A stretch of 64,000 bases of DNA from G963665925 sp050596425 (GTDB lineage: Bacteria; Bacillota; Clostridia; Peptostreptococcales; Acidaminobacteraceae): contig NZ_CP192292.1 in the NCBI RefSeq assembly GCF_050596425.1, positions 2,914,001-2,978,000 on the forward strand. Direction: 5' to 3'. Positions within the stretch are counted from its first letter, which is position 1. Every line of letters starts with the position of its first letter. A model generated the notes under the pieces. The model was not told the origin of the DNA, searched no databases, and was given only the letters and a program-made list of their open reading frames with translations. Of this stretch, positions 34,594 to 44,105 are shown piece after piece. The position numbers were made by a program, and so were the translations under genes.

Positions 34594-35409
34594 AGGGGCT
34601 TGAGAAATAGCTGCCCCCAAAGCCGTTGAATACTCCGACTTATCTGGAAACACGAACTGCCCATCAAAGGACTTGAACTCTGTTAGCCTTTTGATTATGG
34701 TCTTGCCGGTGTCAATGTTTCCGAGTTTGCCTGTGACTACAATGTCTTTTATGCCTGTCGCACTGGATGCAAAAAGGGAGATGACGCCTATTGTTTGAAA
34801 TATAAGGTTGATAATCCCTAGAGCCTTGTCATTTGCAGTGGCTTTCACATTCATTTTTCCAAAGTTAGAAGCGGTAATGTCTTCAATTAGGTGTCCGACC
34901 ATTCCCTTTGATATGTCCCCTATAGTAAGGTCAACATTTTCCAGGGATCCCTTCTCGGCCATTTCTATGATTTCATTAAAGTCAGACATACCGAACATGG
35001 CTTCGCTCAGTCCCATAAGCGTTCCGCCCCCAACGCCAGTACCACCGAGGTGGGTGATTCGACCACTTTCAACTTTCACAATGGCTGAACCTGTGCCCAG
35101 ACTCAGGACTATTATATTGTCCATGCCCGAAAGATGGGCGCCGCCTAGACCAATGGCTTCAAACTCATTTACCTTTACAACAGGAATTCCCAGTATATCT
35201 GATTCAATATACGATGCTCCGACACCCGTTATGGCTATTTTACTAATATCTGTGAGCTTGAGACCATTTGTATACATGAGCTTGCCTAGAGCGCCACTGG
35301 CCGAAGTGATTGGATCACTGGCCTTTATGGTCATTAAATCAACAATTTTCGCATCGTGAAATCCAACAATTTTTGTTGTTGTCCCACCTATATCTATTCC
35401 AACTATCAT
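34579..35409 (-). CDS. coaW: Type II pantothenate kinase
   Basis: Type II pantothenate kinase phosphorylates pantothenate in the first step of CoA synthesis and, in S. aureus, resists CoA feedback. The 276-residue ASKHA-fold protein has the phosphate loop DIGGTTTKI, the region VVKVNEFEAIGLGG, SLGTGSA, the GGTGVGGGTLMGL motif and DITASNFGKM, all matching the CoaW family. Length fits. Its last codons (PPDWR and stop) fall inside the 126-bp hairpin repeat. The lipoprotein gene lies 38 bp upstream on the same strand. The ato operon elsewhere in the window uses CoA but need not be linked. Confidence 0.88.
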   Translation of the reverse strand: MIVGIDIGGTTTKIVGFHDAKIVDLMTIKASDPITSASGALGKLMYTNGLKLTDISKIAITGVGASYIESDILGIPVVKVNEFEAIGLGGAHLSGMDNIIVLSLGTGSAIVKVESGRITHLGGTGVGGGTLMGLSEAMFGMSDFNEIIEMAEKGSLENVDLTIGDISKGMVGHLIEDITASNFGKMNVKATANDKALGIINLIFQTIGVISLFASSATGIKDIVVTGKLGNIDTGKTIIKRLTEFKSFDGQFVFPDKSEYSTALGAAISQAPPDWR

Positions 35410-35447
35410 ATGTCCTCCATCTTATGATGAAAAGCATCTTGGGTACT

Positions 35448-36242
35448 TTACTCCACAATCCGAACCCTCTCTGGGTTGATTTGAAGTGGGTATGACTCCA
35501 TGATCACATCTGGAATCACTTGAATTTTGTCACTGATCTCCAGTTTAGAAATATTGAAATTATCATTTGTTCCTGGCAGAATTTTGACGTAAGAGGCCAT
35601 GCCTTCTGCATCACTACACTTTGCAATAAGCAGTCCATCTTCTGAACGACTTAGATCATCTACCGTGAGCGTCATAGCTGATTCAAGATTATAGGCGTGA
35701 ATGGCTAGGTTTTTTTCCATATCACCATATTGACGAATGAACTCCACGTCAGTTATCATGCCTTCATGAATCTCAGAAGTCTCACCATAGTATTCAAATC
35801 TAATTAAATCACTATCTGTTCGCAGATCGAATGACGTCTCAGAAACCTTTTCAATTTTCCCTGTAATCTTTTCAATCGTTTGACCCATACTGGTGTGCTT
35901 GACATCAAAATTTTCTACAATAAAGGGTTTTACAACTTGCCTTCCATCTTGGTTAATGATCTGAACACGTTCCCCCAAGTATATATCTTGGGTGCTTGTC
36001 ACAGTGTATATATCAACAATATCACCTGTTAATATATGAACATCCTGACCATCGATTTCAATAACCTCTCCGACTATATCATAGTCCGGAGCGGGTGTGT
36101 TGTCTTCAACAGCTGACACTGGGGAAGTCGACTGACTGTCATCATTATTCTTGATAGGGTCTGCACTTTGTGTACAGCCTGTTAACATTATAACACTTAG
36201 GCTTAGTGTCAAACCCCAAATTGCATATTTTTTAATATTCAT
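35448..36242 (-). CDS. Lipoprotein of unknown function
   Basis: The 264-residue protein has a lipoprotein signal ending LTGC (Cys about residue 22), a polar linker and a beta-rich remainder with two short related stretches around GEVIEIDGQDVHILTGD and GKIEKVSETSFDLRTDSD that look like small barrel repeats. I do not recognise a family. GGAGG is 5 bases before the chosen ATG (MNIKKY). An ECF-like promoter about 115 bases upstream suggests envelope-stress control. coaW follows after 38 bp. Confidence 0.65.
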   Translation of the reverse strand: MNIKKYAIWGLTLSLSVIMLTGCTQSADPIKNNDDSQSTSPVSAVEDNTPAPDYDIVGEVIEIDGQDVHILTGDIVDIYTVTSTQDIYLGERVQIINQDGRQVVKPFIVENFDVKHTSMGQTIEKITGKIEKVSETSFDLRTDSDLIRFEYYGETSEIHEGMITDVEFIRQYGDMEKNLAIHAYNLESAMTLTVDDLSRSEDGLLIAKCSDAEGMASYVKILPGTNDNFNISKLEISDKIQVIPDVIMESYPLQINPERVRIVE

Positions 36243-36355
36243 AGTGGCCTCCATAACTTTTATCTATTACTACATCCGTCCTCTTTGCTACACGGCTTAC
36301 GCTTTAGTGGTCTTTGTTTAAAACCTTCGCAAAGAATGTATCATTACAGCCTTAA

Positions 36356-36381
36356 GACGAACAGTGGGGTCAAAAAGTTCC
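36356..36381 (-). promoter_or_regulatory. Candidate ECF sigma-factor promoter
   Basis: Minus strand GGAACTT (from 36381), 17 bases after GGAAC, then CGTCTTAA. GGAAC with CGTC at this spacing is the general form of many ECF promoters. It faces the unknown lipoprotein gene. The 399 bases between this gene and recQ hold nothing else except the recQ terminator. Confidence 0.45.
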
Positions 36382-36545
36382 AGATTTTTTGTTTTTTTAA
36401 CTTTTATATGCTGAGCGACTTACAAAACAACATACAAAGTCTTCGTTATACCATATATGGATATTTAGGCGTTCAAATTCTATATATGATATGGCGAGGG
36501 CTTAGATCTATAAATTTAGCAAGCGTCTGAAGCTATATTATGCCA

Positions 36546-36582
36546 AAATAAAACCACCTTTAATCGTATGATTCAAGATGGC
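36546..36582 (-). terminator. Terminator of recQ
   Basis: Minus strand CCATCTT-ga-ATC, loop, GAT-ta-AAGGTGG, followed by TTTTATTTT. Two mismatches in the stem. It lies about 70 bases after the recQ stop. Confidence 0.65.
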
Positions 36583-36653
36583 TCTTTTCATGCTTTTTCT
36601 ATGCATTTGCAATCCCTAGACTCTCATTACAGATGAATGAAGATCAATCAAAT

Positions 36654-38880
36654 TCATTGATTTACAATTTGTAAAGCAATTTTAATGTCGTCATAGGTCA
36701 CGTTTTCTGGCAAATTATCTTTTAGAGCTTTTAAGGAGTCTCTCCCATGTTTCTGAATGGCTTCATGGATTTGATCAAGTTTCTCCACTGAAATGAGCTT
36801 TTTCCAATCAACTGGAAGACCATCAGATTCAGCTTTTAGGAGGTGCTTAACAATTGTTCCTGACGTAAATCCGCGCTCAAAGGCAATTTCACTCAAAGAA
36901 TCTTTTTCAAGAAATGCACTGTAAGTATTTTGTATACGTTCTTCCATTGATTCCTTTGGTGATGCTTCAACGGGACTATCTTCTTCCCTCTTGTTCTTGA
37001 GTTCAAGTGTTTTCTCTCTTTTGGCCTCTATACTCGGCTGGTCTATACCCATTTTCGTACAATAGTCTTTCACGGCACCCATAAAAATTTCACCGTAATT
37101 CTCAAATTTTTTACTGCCAACGCCACCCACTTCTAAAAATGCCTCAGGGGTCATTGGATAAACAGCAGCCATTTCATAAAGGGCTGAATTATGAAATATG
37201 GTGTAACTTGGTATGCCTTTTTCCTCAGCAATTGACTTGCGTATATCTGAGAGGATCTCAAATAATTTTTCATCATACTCCAAGTCTTTTAAAGAGCCCG
37301 AAAGAGACTTTCTCTTTTTGGCTGACTTGCCCTTCTTTTTAGAGTTCTCAAGTCTATCCACTTTAATACTTACTTTCTCATGTCCTTTTAAAGCCCCTCT
37401 AGCGGGTGCCAATAATTTGAGAACAGGAAACTGGTCTGTTGTCATTCTAATATAACCATTTGCCAGGAGAGTCATAATAATTTCTCGCACTTCCCCAGGG
37501 CTCTTGTCTTTCATAAGACCATAGGTTGACTGTTGGTCTAGTCTAAAGCTTTTTATGCGCTTGTCTTTAGACCCACGCAATATTTGTATAATCAGATTGA
37601 GGCCAAATCTTTGGTTGGTCCTATAAATGCAGGACAGGATCATCTGAGCCTCTATTGTCACATCTTTACGCTCTGACTGGTCTGTACAGTTTCCGCAATT
37701 TCCACAATCCGCCTTAATCTCATCACTCTCGCCAAAATAATCTGTTATGAGGTGTCTTAAACAATTGTCCGAGTGACAGTAGTTGATCAAATACTGTAAA
37801 TTTTCATTAAGGAGTTCCTTGCGCTCAGCTGATTGGGTGTCATTTTCTATGAGCATTTTCTGGCTGACTATATCTGAAGGCGAGTACATAAGGACACATT
37901 CAGAGCTTTCACCATCACGCCCTGCACGGCCAGCCTCCTGATAATAAGCTTCCATATTCTTTGGCATATTATAGTGAATAACAAATCGAACATCAGGCTT
38001 ATCAATGCCCATACCAAAGGCATTGGTTGCAACGATCAATTGGGATCTGTCGAACATAAAATCCTCTTGGACTTGTCTTCTGACTTCACTATCCATACCA
38101 CCATGGTAACCGACCGCCAAATATCCCTTATCGCATAGTTTTTTTGTTAATGATTCAACTGTTTTTCGAGTTGCACAGTAAATTATGCCACTTTCACTAT
38201 TCCCTCTTTCACCAAGGTACTGAGTAACAAACCTAAACTTATTGTTTGGTGCAACCACCTTATAAAATAGGTTTGGTCTATCAAAACCAGTGATTCGCTC
38301 CACTGGAGACTCTAGCTTCAATAGAGATTTTATTTCCCTTGTAACGTCCTTTGTCGCTGTGGCTGTAAAGGCCGCAATGGGGGGGACGGTTTTCAAACAG
38401 GGATATAAAATTGGGAATGTCCCTGTAACTCGGTCTAAAATCATGCCCCCACTGACTGATACAATGGGCTTCATCCACCGCTATCAGACTAATGTTCATT
38501 TGAGCAATCTGTCTGTTGAACATGACTGATTTCAGTCTTTCTGGTGCAACATATACAAGTTTATAATCACCATAACGCATACCGTCAAGTCGCATCATGA
38601 GTTCTTCCTGATCAAGGGTGCTGTTTATGAATGTTGATGGTATGCCCGCCTCTGTCAGACTATCCACTTGGTCCTTCATTAAGGAAATCAGTGGAGAAAT
38701 GACAATAGCCGTGCCTTCTGATAGGACTGCTGGCAACTGGTAGCACAAGGACTTACCGCCACCTGTAGGCATGATGCCCGGTGCATCACAACGCTCTATA
38801 ATGCCGTCGATTATGTCTTCTTGACCTGTTCGAAATCTTGTATATCCAAAATATTTTTGTAACGCTTGTAACTTGTTCAT
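36654..38880 (-). pseudogene. recQ: ATP-dependent DNA helicase RecQ, frameshifted at a C7 tract
   Basis: RecQ unwinds DNA 3'-5' in repair and fork rescue. The gene is split into two overlapping frames: 38880-38281 (helicase motifs PTGGGKSLCYQLP and DEAHCISQWGHDFRP) and 38474-36654 (FTATATK, GRAGRDG, zinc cluster with CGNCGNC, HRDC domain and a C-terminal HTH_40-like domain). The frames join at seven C on the coding strand (38385-38379). With six C the text reads NRPPIAAFTATATK and one protein of about 741 residues results. All domains are otherwise intact, so this is a recent change, a sequencing error or a slippage site. Start MNKLQAL has TGGAG 6 bases upstream. Confidence 0.88.
38379..38385 (-). 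other. Homopolymer C7 frameshift site in recQ
   Basis: Seven G on the plus strand, seven C in the recQ coding strand, between FENRPP and IAAFTATATK. Removing one C restores the reading frame exactly. Confidence 0.9.
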
Positions 38881-38961
38881 GAAAGACTCCAATCTATAAG
38901 TCATTATCTTGCTTTCATTTTATGTGAATCATATAAAAATGTCAATTTTTTCCATTGCGTC

Positions 38962-40422
38962 TTATATATCCAATCCGAGTTTATCGATTTTCTTATATAA
39001 GGCCGTCCTGTGGAGGCCTAACAACTTAGCCGCTTCCGTTTTATTTCCATCACAGCGGTCTATGGCTTCTTTAATGATTTTTTTCTCCGTCTCATCCACA
39101 CATCTTTTAATATTGAGGTCCGTATTTTTGTCAAAATTCATTACATGATTCATAGGCGTATCATGACTTGGCTTTTGAGTGTTCACATCTTGCTCAAAGG
39201 CCACACTTTCCTGAATATACTCTGGTAAATCCTTTGTGTAAATAACCTTGGTCAGTGCCATATTGATGGAGCTCTCTACAACATTTCGAAGCTCCCTCAC
39301 ATTCCCTGGCCAAGCATAGTTCTGGAGCTTTTTCATAGCCCCCTCTGAAAAGGATGTCGGACAAGTTGGATATGTTGATACAAAACTCTTTAACATGCTA
39401 TGGGCTATGAGGGCAATATCTTCACGCCGCTGGCTAAGTGGTGGAATTTTAATACTAACAACTTCCAGGCGATAGTATAAGTCCTCTCGAAACTTTTTCT
39501 TGGACACAAGAGACCTGAGGTCTTCATTGGTTGCAGATATCACACGGACATCCACCTCCACTTTATTGTGTCCTCCAACCCTTTCGAACTCTCGTTCTTC
39601 TAGGACACGAAGAAGCTTGGCCTGCATTTCAAGGGGCATGGTTCCTATCTCATCCAAAAATATTGTTCCCCCGCTGGCAATTTCAAACTTGCCAACCTTA
39701 CCTGTGCTGGATGCTCCAGTGAAGGCGCCCGGTTCATATCCAAAGAGTTCAGATTCCAGTAAATCTTTAGGGATGGCTGCACAATTAATTTTTACAAAGG
39801 GACCATACTTCCTATGACTGCCCTTGTGGATGGCATGGGCAAAGAATTCCTTCCCCGTACCACTGCCCCCTTCAATACAAACAGTGGAGCTGGTTTCTGC
39901 TGCACGTTTGGCCGTTTCTTTTAAAAAGATCATGTGGGGGTTTTGCGTAAGTATGTTGTCAAAAGAGTACTTGGCTTGGTTCAAGCGCTTAATTTCCTTT
40001 TTATGCTTTTTCATTTGCGAGTTCATGGTTTCAATGTAGTTTGCCATATATTTGACTTCAACCACATCCCTAAAAAGGACTGTGCCTACGGCACCAATAA
40101 TTTCTCCACCCCGCTTGATCGGAATTCTTGAGGTGACCATATCGTGGCCATTCATTTTTTGAATATCTCCAATTTCTGATTCCCCAGTTTCAAGAACCCT
40201 ATGCAGGCGTGTGTTTTCAATAACTTTTGTAACATGCTTGCCAATGGCATCTTTTTCCTTGATACCAAGAAGCTTTTCATACTTGCACTTGGTTACAATG
40301 CCCTTTGCATCAACTATGATCATGCCTTCATAGGCCTGCTCAATGAACTCATCTATCATTTCCATTTGTTCTTGAAGTTCTTTATATGAAAGTTTCAAAG
40401 TTTCACCCCATTTAAGCCCCAT
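38962..40422 (-). CDS. Sigma-54-dependent transcriptional activator with PAS domain
   Basis: The protein of about 486 residues activates RNA polymerase with sigma-54. A PAS domain (about 15-110, with GMIIVDAKGIVTKCK) is followed by an AAA+ domain with Walker A GGSGTGKE, the sigma-54 contact loop GAFTGA, Walker B GGTIFLDEIG and arginine finger region, then a Fis-type HTH (NKTEAAKLLGLHRTALYKK). There is no receiver domain, so PAS probably senses the inducer. It is adjacent to the thiolase/atoE/CoA-transferase operon, which has a -24/-12 promoter, and should be its regulator. The start is uncertain: an upstream in-frame TTG and a downstream TTG behind GGGGTG also exist. Confidence 0.9.
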   Translation of the reverse strand: MGLKWGETLKLSYKELQEQMEMIDEFIEQAYEGMIIVDAKGIVTKCKYEKLLGIKEKDAIGKHVTKVIENTRLHRVLETGESEIGDIQKMNGHDMVTSRIPIKRGGEIIGAVGTVLFRDVVEVKYMANYIETMNSQMKKHKKEIKRLNQAKYSFDNILTQNPHMIFLKETAKRAAETSSTVCIEGGSGTGKEFFAHAIHKGSHRKYGPFVKINCAAIPKDLLESELFGYEPGAFTGASSTGKVGKFEIASGGTIFLDEIGTMPLEMQAKLLRVLEEREFERVGGHNKVEVDVRVISATNEDLRSLVSKKKFREDLYYRLEVVSIKIPPLSQRREDIALIAHSMLKSFVSTYPTCPTSFSEGAMKKLQNYAWPGNVRELRNVVESSINMALTKVIYTKDLPEYIQESVAFEQDVNTQKPSHDTPMNHVMNFDKNTDLNIKRCVDETEKKIIKEAIDRCDGNKTEAAKLLGLHRTALYKKIDKLGLDI

Positions 40423-40628
40423 ATATTTTATAAAGTAGGTCAACCACCAATGTGTCTCCAATTCGCTACAACCATTCTAGCATATTTCATACAAATTCCA
40501 TACCCTTAGCTCGCGTGGAATTTCCCAAGTCAAAGCGCGCTTGAACTTGACATTCGCAGTCCACTCAGAAGCACGTGACCAAATTGAAACTCAGTCAACA
40601 AGGCAAGCCTGAGGCATTTTATGCAAAC

Positions 40629-40663
40629 TAAGACCCCCTAATGGATTCCATTAGGGGGTCTTA
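40629..40663. terminator. Terminator of the ato-type operon
   Basis: A 16-bp perfect stem TAAGACCCCCTAATGG with its complement, tight loop. On the minus strand it lies about 65 bases after the thiolase stop and is followed by a short T-rich stretch. Confidence 0.75.
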
Positions 40664-40726
40664 TAGTAACAAGAAAAGTGTGTGTGAACTCTTCCTTGCG
40701 AACGCAAGCTATTTTACTGATAAATC

Positions 40727-41908
40727 TTACTTCTTGATGATAACAGCTTCACCCATACCGCCACCGATGCATAGTGTCGCTATACCGTTTGTGGCCTCAT
40801 CACGCTTTAGAAGCTCATGGATAAGCGTTACAAGAATTCTTGCACCTGATGCACCAATTGGGTGACCGATTGAAATAGCACCACCGTTGACATTGACAAT
40901 TGACTTATCAAAATCCAGTTCTTTTAAAACAGCAACTGACTGAGCTGCAAAGGCTTCATTGGCCTCTACAAGGTCAACTTGATCTTTTGTCATGTTGGCA
41001 CGCTTTAATGCTTTTTGCACTGCATTGACTGGACCGATGCCCATGATTGATGGATCGACCCCTGCTGATGCGTGTGTCACAATTGTACATAGTGGCTTGA
41101 TGCCTAGCTCTTTTGCCTTTTCTGCACTCATAACAAGGAGGGCTGCTGCACCATCATTTATACCAGATGCGTTGCCCGCTGTTACAGAACCATCTCTTTT
41201 AAACGCAGGACGTAGGGCACCTAGCTTTTCAACTTTTGAATTAGGTTTAATGTATTCATCTGTGTCAAATACGATTGGGTCGCCCTTACGCTGAGGAATT
41301 GTTACTGGAACAATTTCATCCCTGAAACGTCCCTCTTCCTGAGCCTTAGCCGCCTTCATCTGACTTTCATAAGCAAACTGATCTTGCTCTTCACGCGTAA
41401 GTTGCCACTGGTCCACGATGTTCTCTGCAGTGATACCCATGTGGTAGCCTTCAAATGCATCTGTTAGTCCATCGTTTACCATGATGTCAATAAGTTCTGC
41501 GTTGCCCATACGTGCGCCCCATCTTGCTTTTTTCATCACGTAAGGTGAAGAACTCATATTTTCTGTACCACCTGCAACAACCACATCAGCACTTCCTGAT
41601 GCAATCATGTCAAATGCCACAGAAACAGATTTTAGACCTGAACCACAAATCATGTTCAAAGTCCATGCAGGTGTTTCAACTGGTAGTCCAGCCTTAACAG
41701 AAGCTTGACGTGCCACACCTTGACCTGCGCCAGCTTGAAGTACGCAACCCATAACAACTTCGTCAACTTCTGTTGGAGCCAAACCAGCTCTATTAAGCGC
41801 TTCTTTAATAACAGTTGCACCTAGATCCACTGCTGATACATTTTTAAGTGTACCACCAAAACTGCCTACACCTGTTCTGACCGCTGAAGCGATTACGATT
41901 TCTCTCAT
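40727..41908 (-). CDS. Acetyl-CoA acetyltransferase (thiolase)
   Basis: The enzyme joins or splits acetoacetyl-CoA and two acetyl-CoA. The 393-residue protein has the acylated Cys88 in NMICGSGLKSV, the NEAFAAQ motif, catalytic His in GHPIGASGAR and the second Cys in TLCIGGGMGEA. Length fits ThlA/AtoB. GGAGG lies 9 bases before the chosen start MREIVIASA. It is the last gene of the operon after atoE, so it most likely acts in short-chain fatty-acid breakdown, splitting acetoacetyl-CoA. Confidence 0.95.
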   Translation of the reverse strand: MREIVIASAVRTGVGSFGGTLKNVSAVDLGATVIKEALNRAGLAPTEVDEVVMGCVLQAGAGQGVARQASVKAGLPVETPAWTLNMICGSGLKSVSVAFDMIASGSADVVVAGGTENMSSSPYVMKKARWGARMGNAELIDIMVNDGLTDAFEGYHMGITAENIVDQWQLTREEQDQFAYESQMKAAKAQEEGRFRDEIVPVTIPQRKGDPIVFDTDEYIKPNSKVEKLGALRPAFKRDGSVTAGNASGINDGAAALLVMSAEKAKELGIKPLCTIVTHASAGVDPSIMGIGPVNAVQKALKRANMTKDQVDLVEANEAFAAQSVAVLKELDFDKSIVNVNGGAISIGHPIGASGARILVTLIHELLKRDEATNGIATLCIGGGMGEAVIIKK

Positions 41909-42006
41909 TAAATTTTGCCTCCATTTTCTCAAGTACATGCATTCATAACCTATTTAATTTAGACTATTCTTTGCTGTGCTGACTTCTATTATCGGCAAGT
42001 TGGATG

Positions 42007-43365
42007 CTAACCGATAAACATAAGGCCAAGTGCGATGATGACACCGCTGTATAGAAGATCAACAAGACAGAAACCCATTATGTCTCTTGCGCCTAAGTTT
42101 GCAATACCCAGTGCAGGCAGTGCCCAGAACGGTTGAATCATATTCGTCCAGGCGTCACCCCATGCGATTGCCATGCCTGTTTTAGCTGCAGATACCCCAA
42201 GTTCTGCACCCGCAGGCATCATAATAGGCGCTTGTACTGCCCATTGACCTCCGCCAGAAGGAACAAAGAAATTTACAATACCCGCACTCAGGAATGTGAA
42301 TAACGGATATGTTGTCTGATTGGAAATGCTTACAAAACCTTCAGATATAAGTCCTGCCAGTGACAAGCCTGTGTCTGGGTTTTGTCCTACCATCATCCCC
42401 ATGATACCAGCATAAAATGGGAGCTGTAGTATAATACCCGACGTGCCCTTGCCTGCCGCTGAAATGGCATCAAGGAAACGTCTTGGTGTTTTATGAAGTA
42501 GTATACCCACAAATAAGAACGTGAAATTCACGATGTTCAAGTTGAGTTCAAAACCATTGTTTGCAAAGTAATATAGTATATATATAAGACCCATGGCTCC
42601 AATAAGCATTGAAAGCACTGGGCTATTTTCCATTTTATCTGCAAAGGAATCGCCATGTTCGATAACGCCATGTCCATCTTCATCGTCTTGAAGCAGTTTG
42701 CTGTCAATTTCGATAACCTCATCTGGCGATGGATGCATAGCCCTGTTAACGAATGGCATAGTCACAAGGATAAAACCGAAAATAATTAAGTTAAATGGTG
42801 AAAAGATTGTTGCTGATGTACTAATTGGATCCACAATGGCTCCATTTGTTGCTTTTGCCAGCCCTTCCCCAGCTGTTGCCAGCTTTAGCGGCACTGAACC
42901 AGATAGTCCTGAATGCCAAACAATAAAGCCTGAATACGCCGAAGCAATAAGCAGTCTATAGTCTACACCCTTGACTTCTCTAGCCAGCTGTCTCGCGTAA
43001 AGTGCACCAATGACCAGACCAAATCCCCAGTTGATCCAGCACGCTACAGTCGATACAAACGTTACAGCCATAATTGCTTGTAGTGGCGTCTTGCAAAGTT
43101 TTGCAAGTGACTTTAACCCTCTTTTGATGATAGGTGTGCTTGCTAGCGTATGACCTGTTACAAGCACTAGCGCCATTTGCATGGAAAACGCAAGCAGATT
43201 CCAAAATCCGCCACTCCAGTGAAGTACCATATCCATTGGACTTTGTGCTGTTGCTGCCATACCGCCAACCAGTACGATTAGCGTTAGTATAACGGCAAAA
43301 AGAAATGGATCTGGTAGATAGTTTTGGACTATGCGCACACAGCCCTTGGAAATTTTCTTAAACAT
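42007..43365 (-). CDS. atoE: Short-chain fatty acid transporter AtoE
   Basis: AtoE takes up short-chain fatty acids such as butyrate or acetoacetate. The 452-residue membrane protein has about twelve spans and matches the AtoE family: LPDPFLFAVILTLIV near the N terminus, CWINWGFGLVIGAL, GLSGSVPLKLA, and PSGGGQWAVQAPIMMPA near residue 370. Length is normal. It lies between the CoA-transferase genes and thiolase, as in E. coli atoDAEB. Confidence 0.93.
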   Translation of the reverse strand: MFKKISKGCVRIVQNYLPDPFLFAVILTLIVLVGGMAATAQSPMDMVLHWSGGFWNLLAFSMQMALVLVTGHTLASTPIIKRGLKSLAKLCKTPLQAIMAVTFVSTVACWINWGFGLVIGALYARQLAREVKGVDYRLLIASAYSGFIVWHSGLSGSVPLKLATAGEGLAKATNGAIVDPISTSATIFSPFNLIIFGFILVTMPFVNRAMHPSPDEVIEIDSKLLQDDEDGHGVIEHGDSFADKMENSPVLSMLIGAMGLIYILYYFANNGFELNLNIVNFTFLFVGILLHKTPRRFLDAISAAGKGTSGIILQLPFYAGIMGMMVGQNPDTGLSLAGLISEGFVSISNQTTYPLFTFLSAGIVNFFVPSGGGQWAVQAPIMMPAGAELGVSAAKTGMAIAWGDAWTNMIQPFWALPALGIANLGARDIMGFCLVDLLYSGVIIALGLMFIG

Positions 43366-43455
43366 TTTGACCTCCCTTTAACCCTTGACTCAAGCTGACA
43401 ATACGTCGAGGATCTCTTGATGTAAGTCTCTAATGGAAGGTGAGTATAAATCTCT

Positions 43456-44103
43456 TTACTGCATCTTCACCAATTCATCAGAGATGATCAGTGTGGCCTC
43501 AGTTGCATCTTGAATCTGCTCAACTGTATACTCTGGATTGTATTCTGTTAGAAGCAATCCTTTATCTGTAACTTCCATAACGCCCATTTCAGTGATAATT
43601 TTACTCACTTTACCTGCAGCGGTTAATGGTAGTGTACATTCTTTTAATATTTTTGGTGTGCCCTTTGCTGTGTGAACCATTGATACAATAACCTTCTTAG
43701 CGCCACCAACAAGGTCCATTGCGCCGCCCATACCAGGTACAAGCTTGCCAGGGATCATCCAGTTGGCTAAATTTCCTTGTTCATCTACTTGGAGTGCTCC
43801 CAGTACAGTCGCATCTAGGTGACCACCACGAATGATGGTAAAAGACATCGCGCTATCAAAGTAAGTGCCACCAGGCACCATTGTGACAGGCATGCCCCCT
43901 GCATTAACCAAATCTTTATCTTCTTCACCTTCTTTTGGTGCAGGCCCAATGCCTACAAATCCATTTTCTGAATGAAGAATAAGTTCTATATCTTCTGGAA
44001 TATAGTTTGCCACTAGGGTTGGAAGACCAATGCCCAAGTTAACAACATCACCATCTTTAAATTCTTTAGCAACACGGCGTGCAATTATTTCTTTTGGATT
44101 CAT
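43456..44103 (-). CDS. atoA: Acetate/acetoacetate CoA-transferase, beta subunit (AtoA-like)
   Basis: With the alpha subunit it moves CoA from an acyl-CoA to a short-chain acid. The 215-residue protein has the active-site Glu in HSENGFVGIGP (about 50) and the family's DATVLGALQVDEQGNLANW and GAMDLVGGAKKVIV motifs. It starts 2 bp after the alpha-subunit stop. Order and motifs match AtoA/ScoB; exact acid (acetoacetate, butyrate or other) cannot be read. Confidence 0.92.
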   Translation of the reverse strand: MNPKEIIARRVAKEFKDGDVVNLGIGLPTLVANYIPEDIELILHSENGFVGIGPAPKEGEEDKDLVNAGGMPVTMVPGGTYFDSAMSFTIIRGGHLDATVLGALQVDEQGNLANWMIPGKLVPGMGGAMDLVGGAKKVIVSMVHTAKGTPKILKECTLPLTAAGKVSKIITEMGVMEVTDKGLLLTEYNPEYTVEQIQDATEATLIISDELVKMQ

Positions 44104-44105
44104 CT

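Noticed and set aside
36285..36530. Plus-strand ORF of 81 codons in the recQ-lipoprotein gap
   Set aside because: No ribosome site, unlikely composition, and it overlaps the ECF-like promoter.
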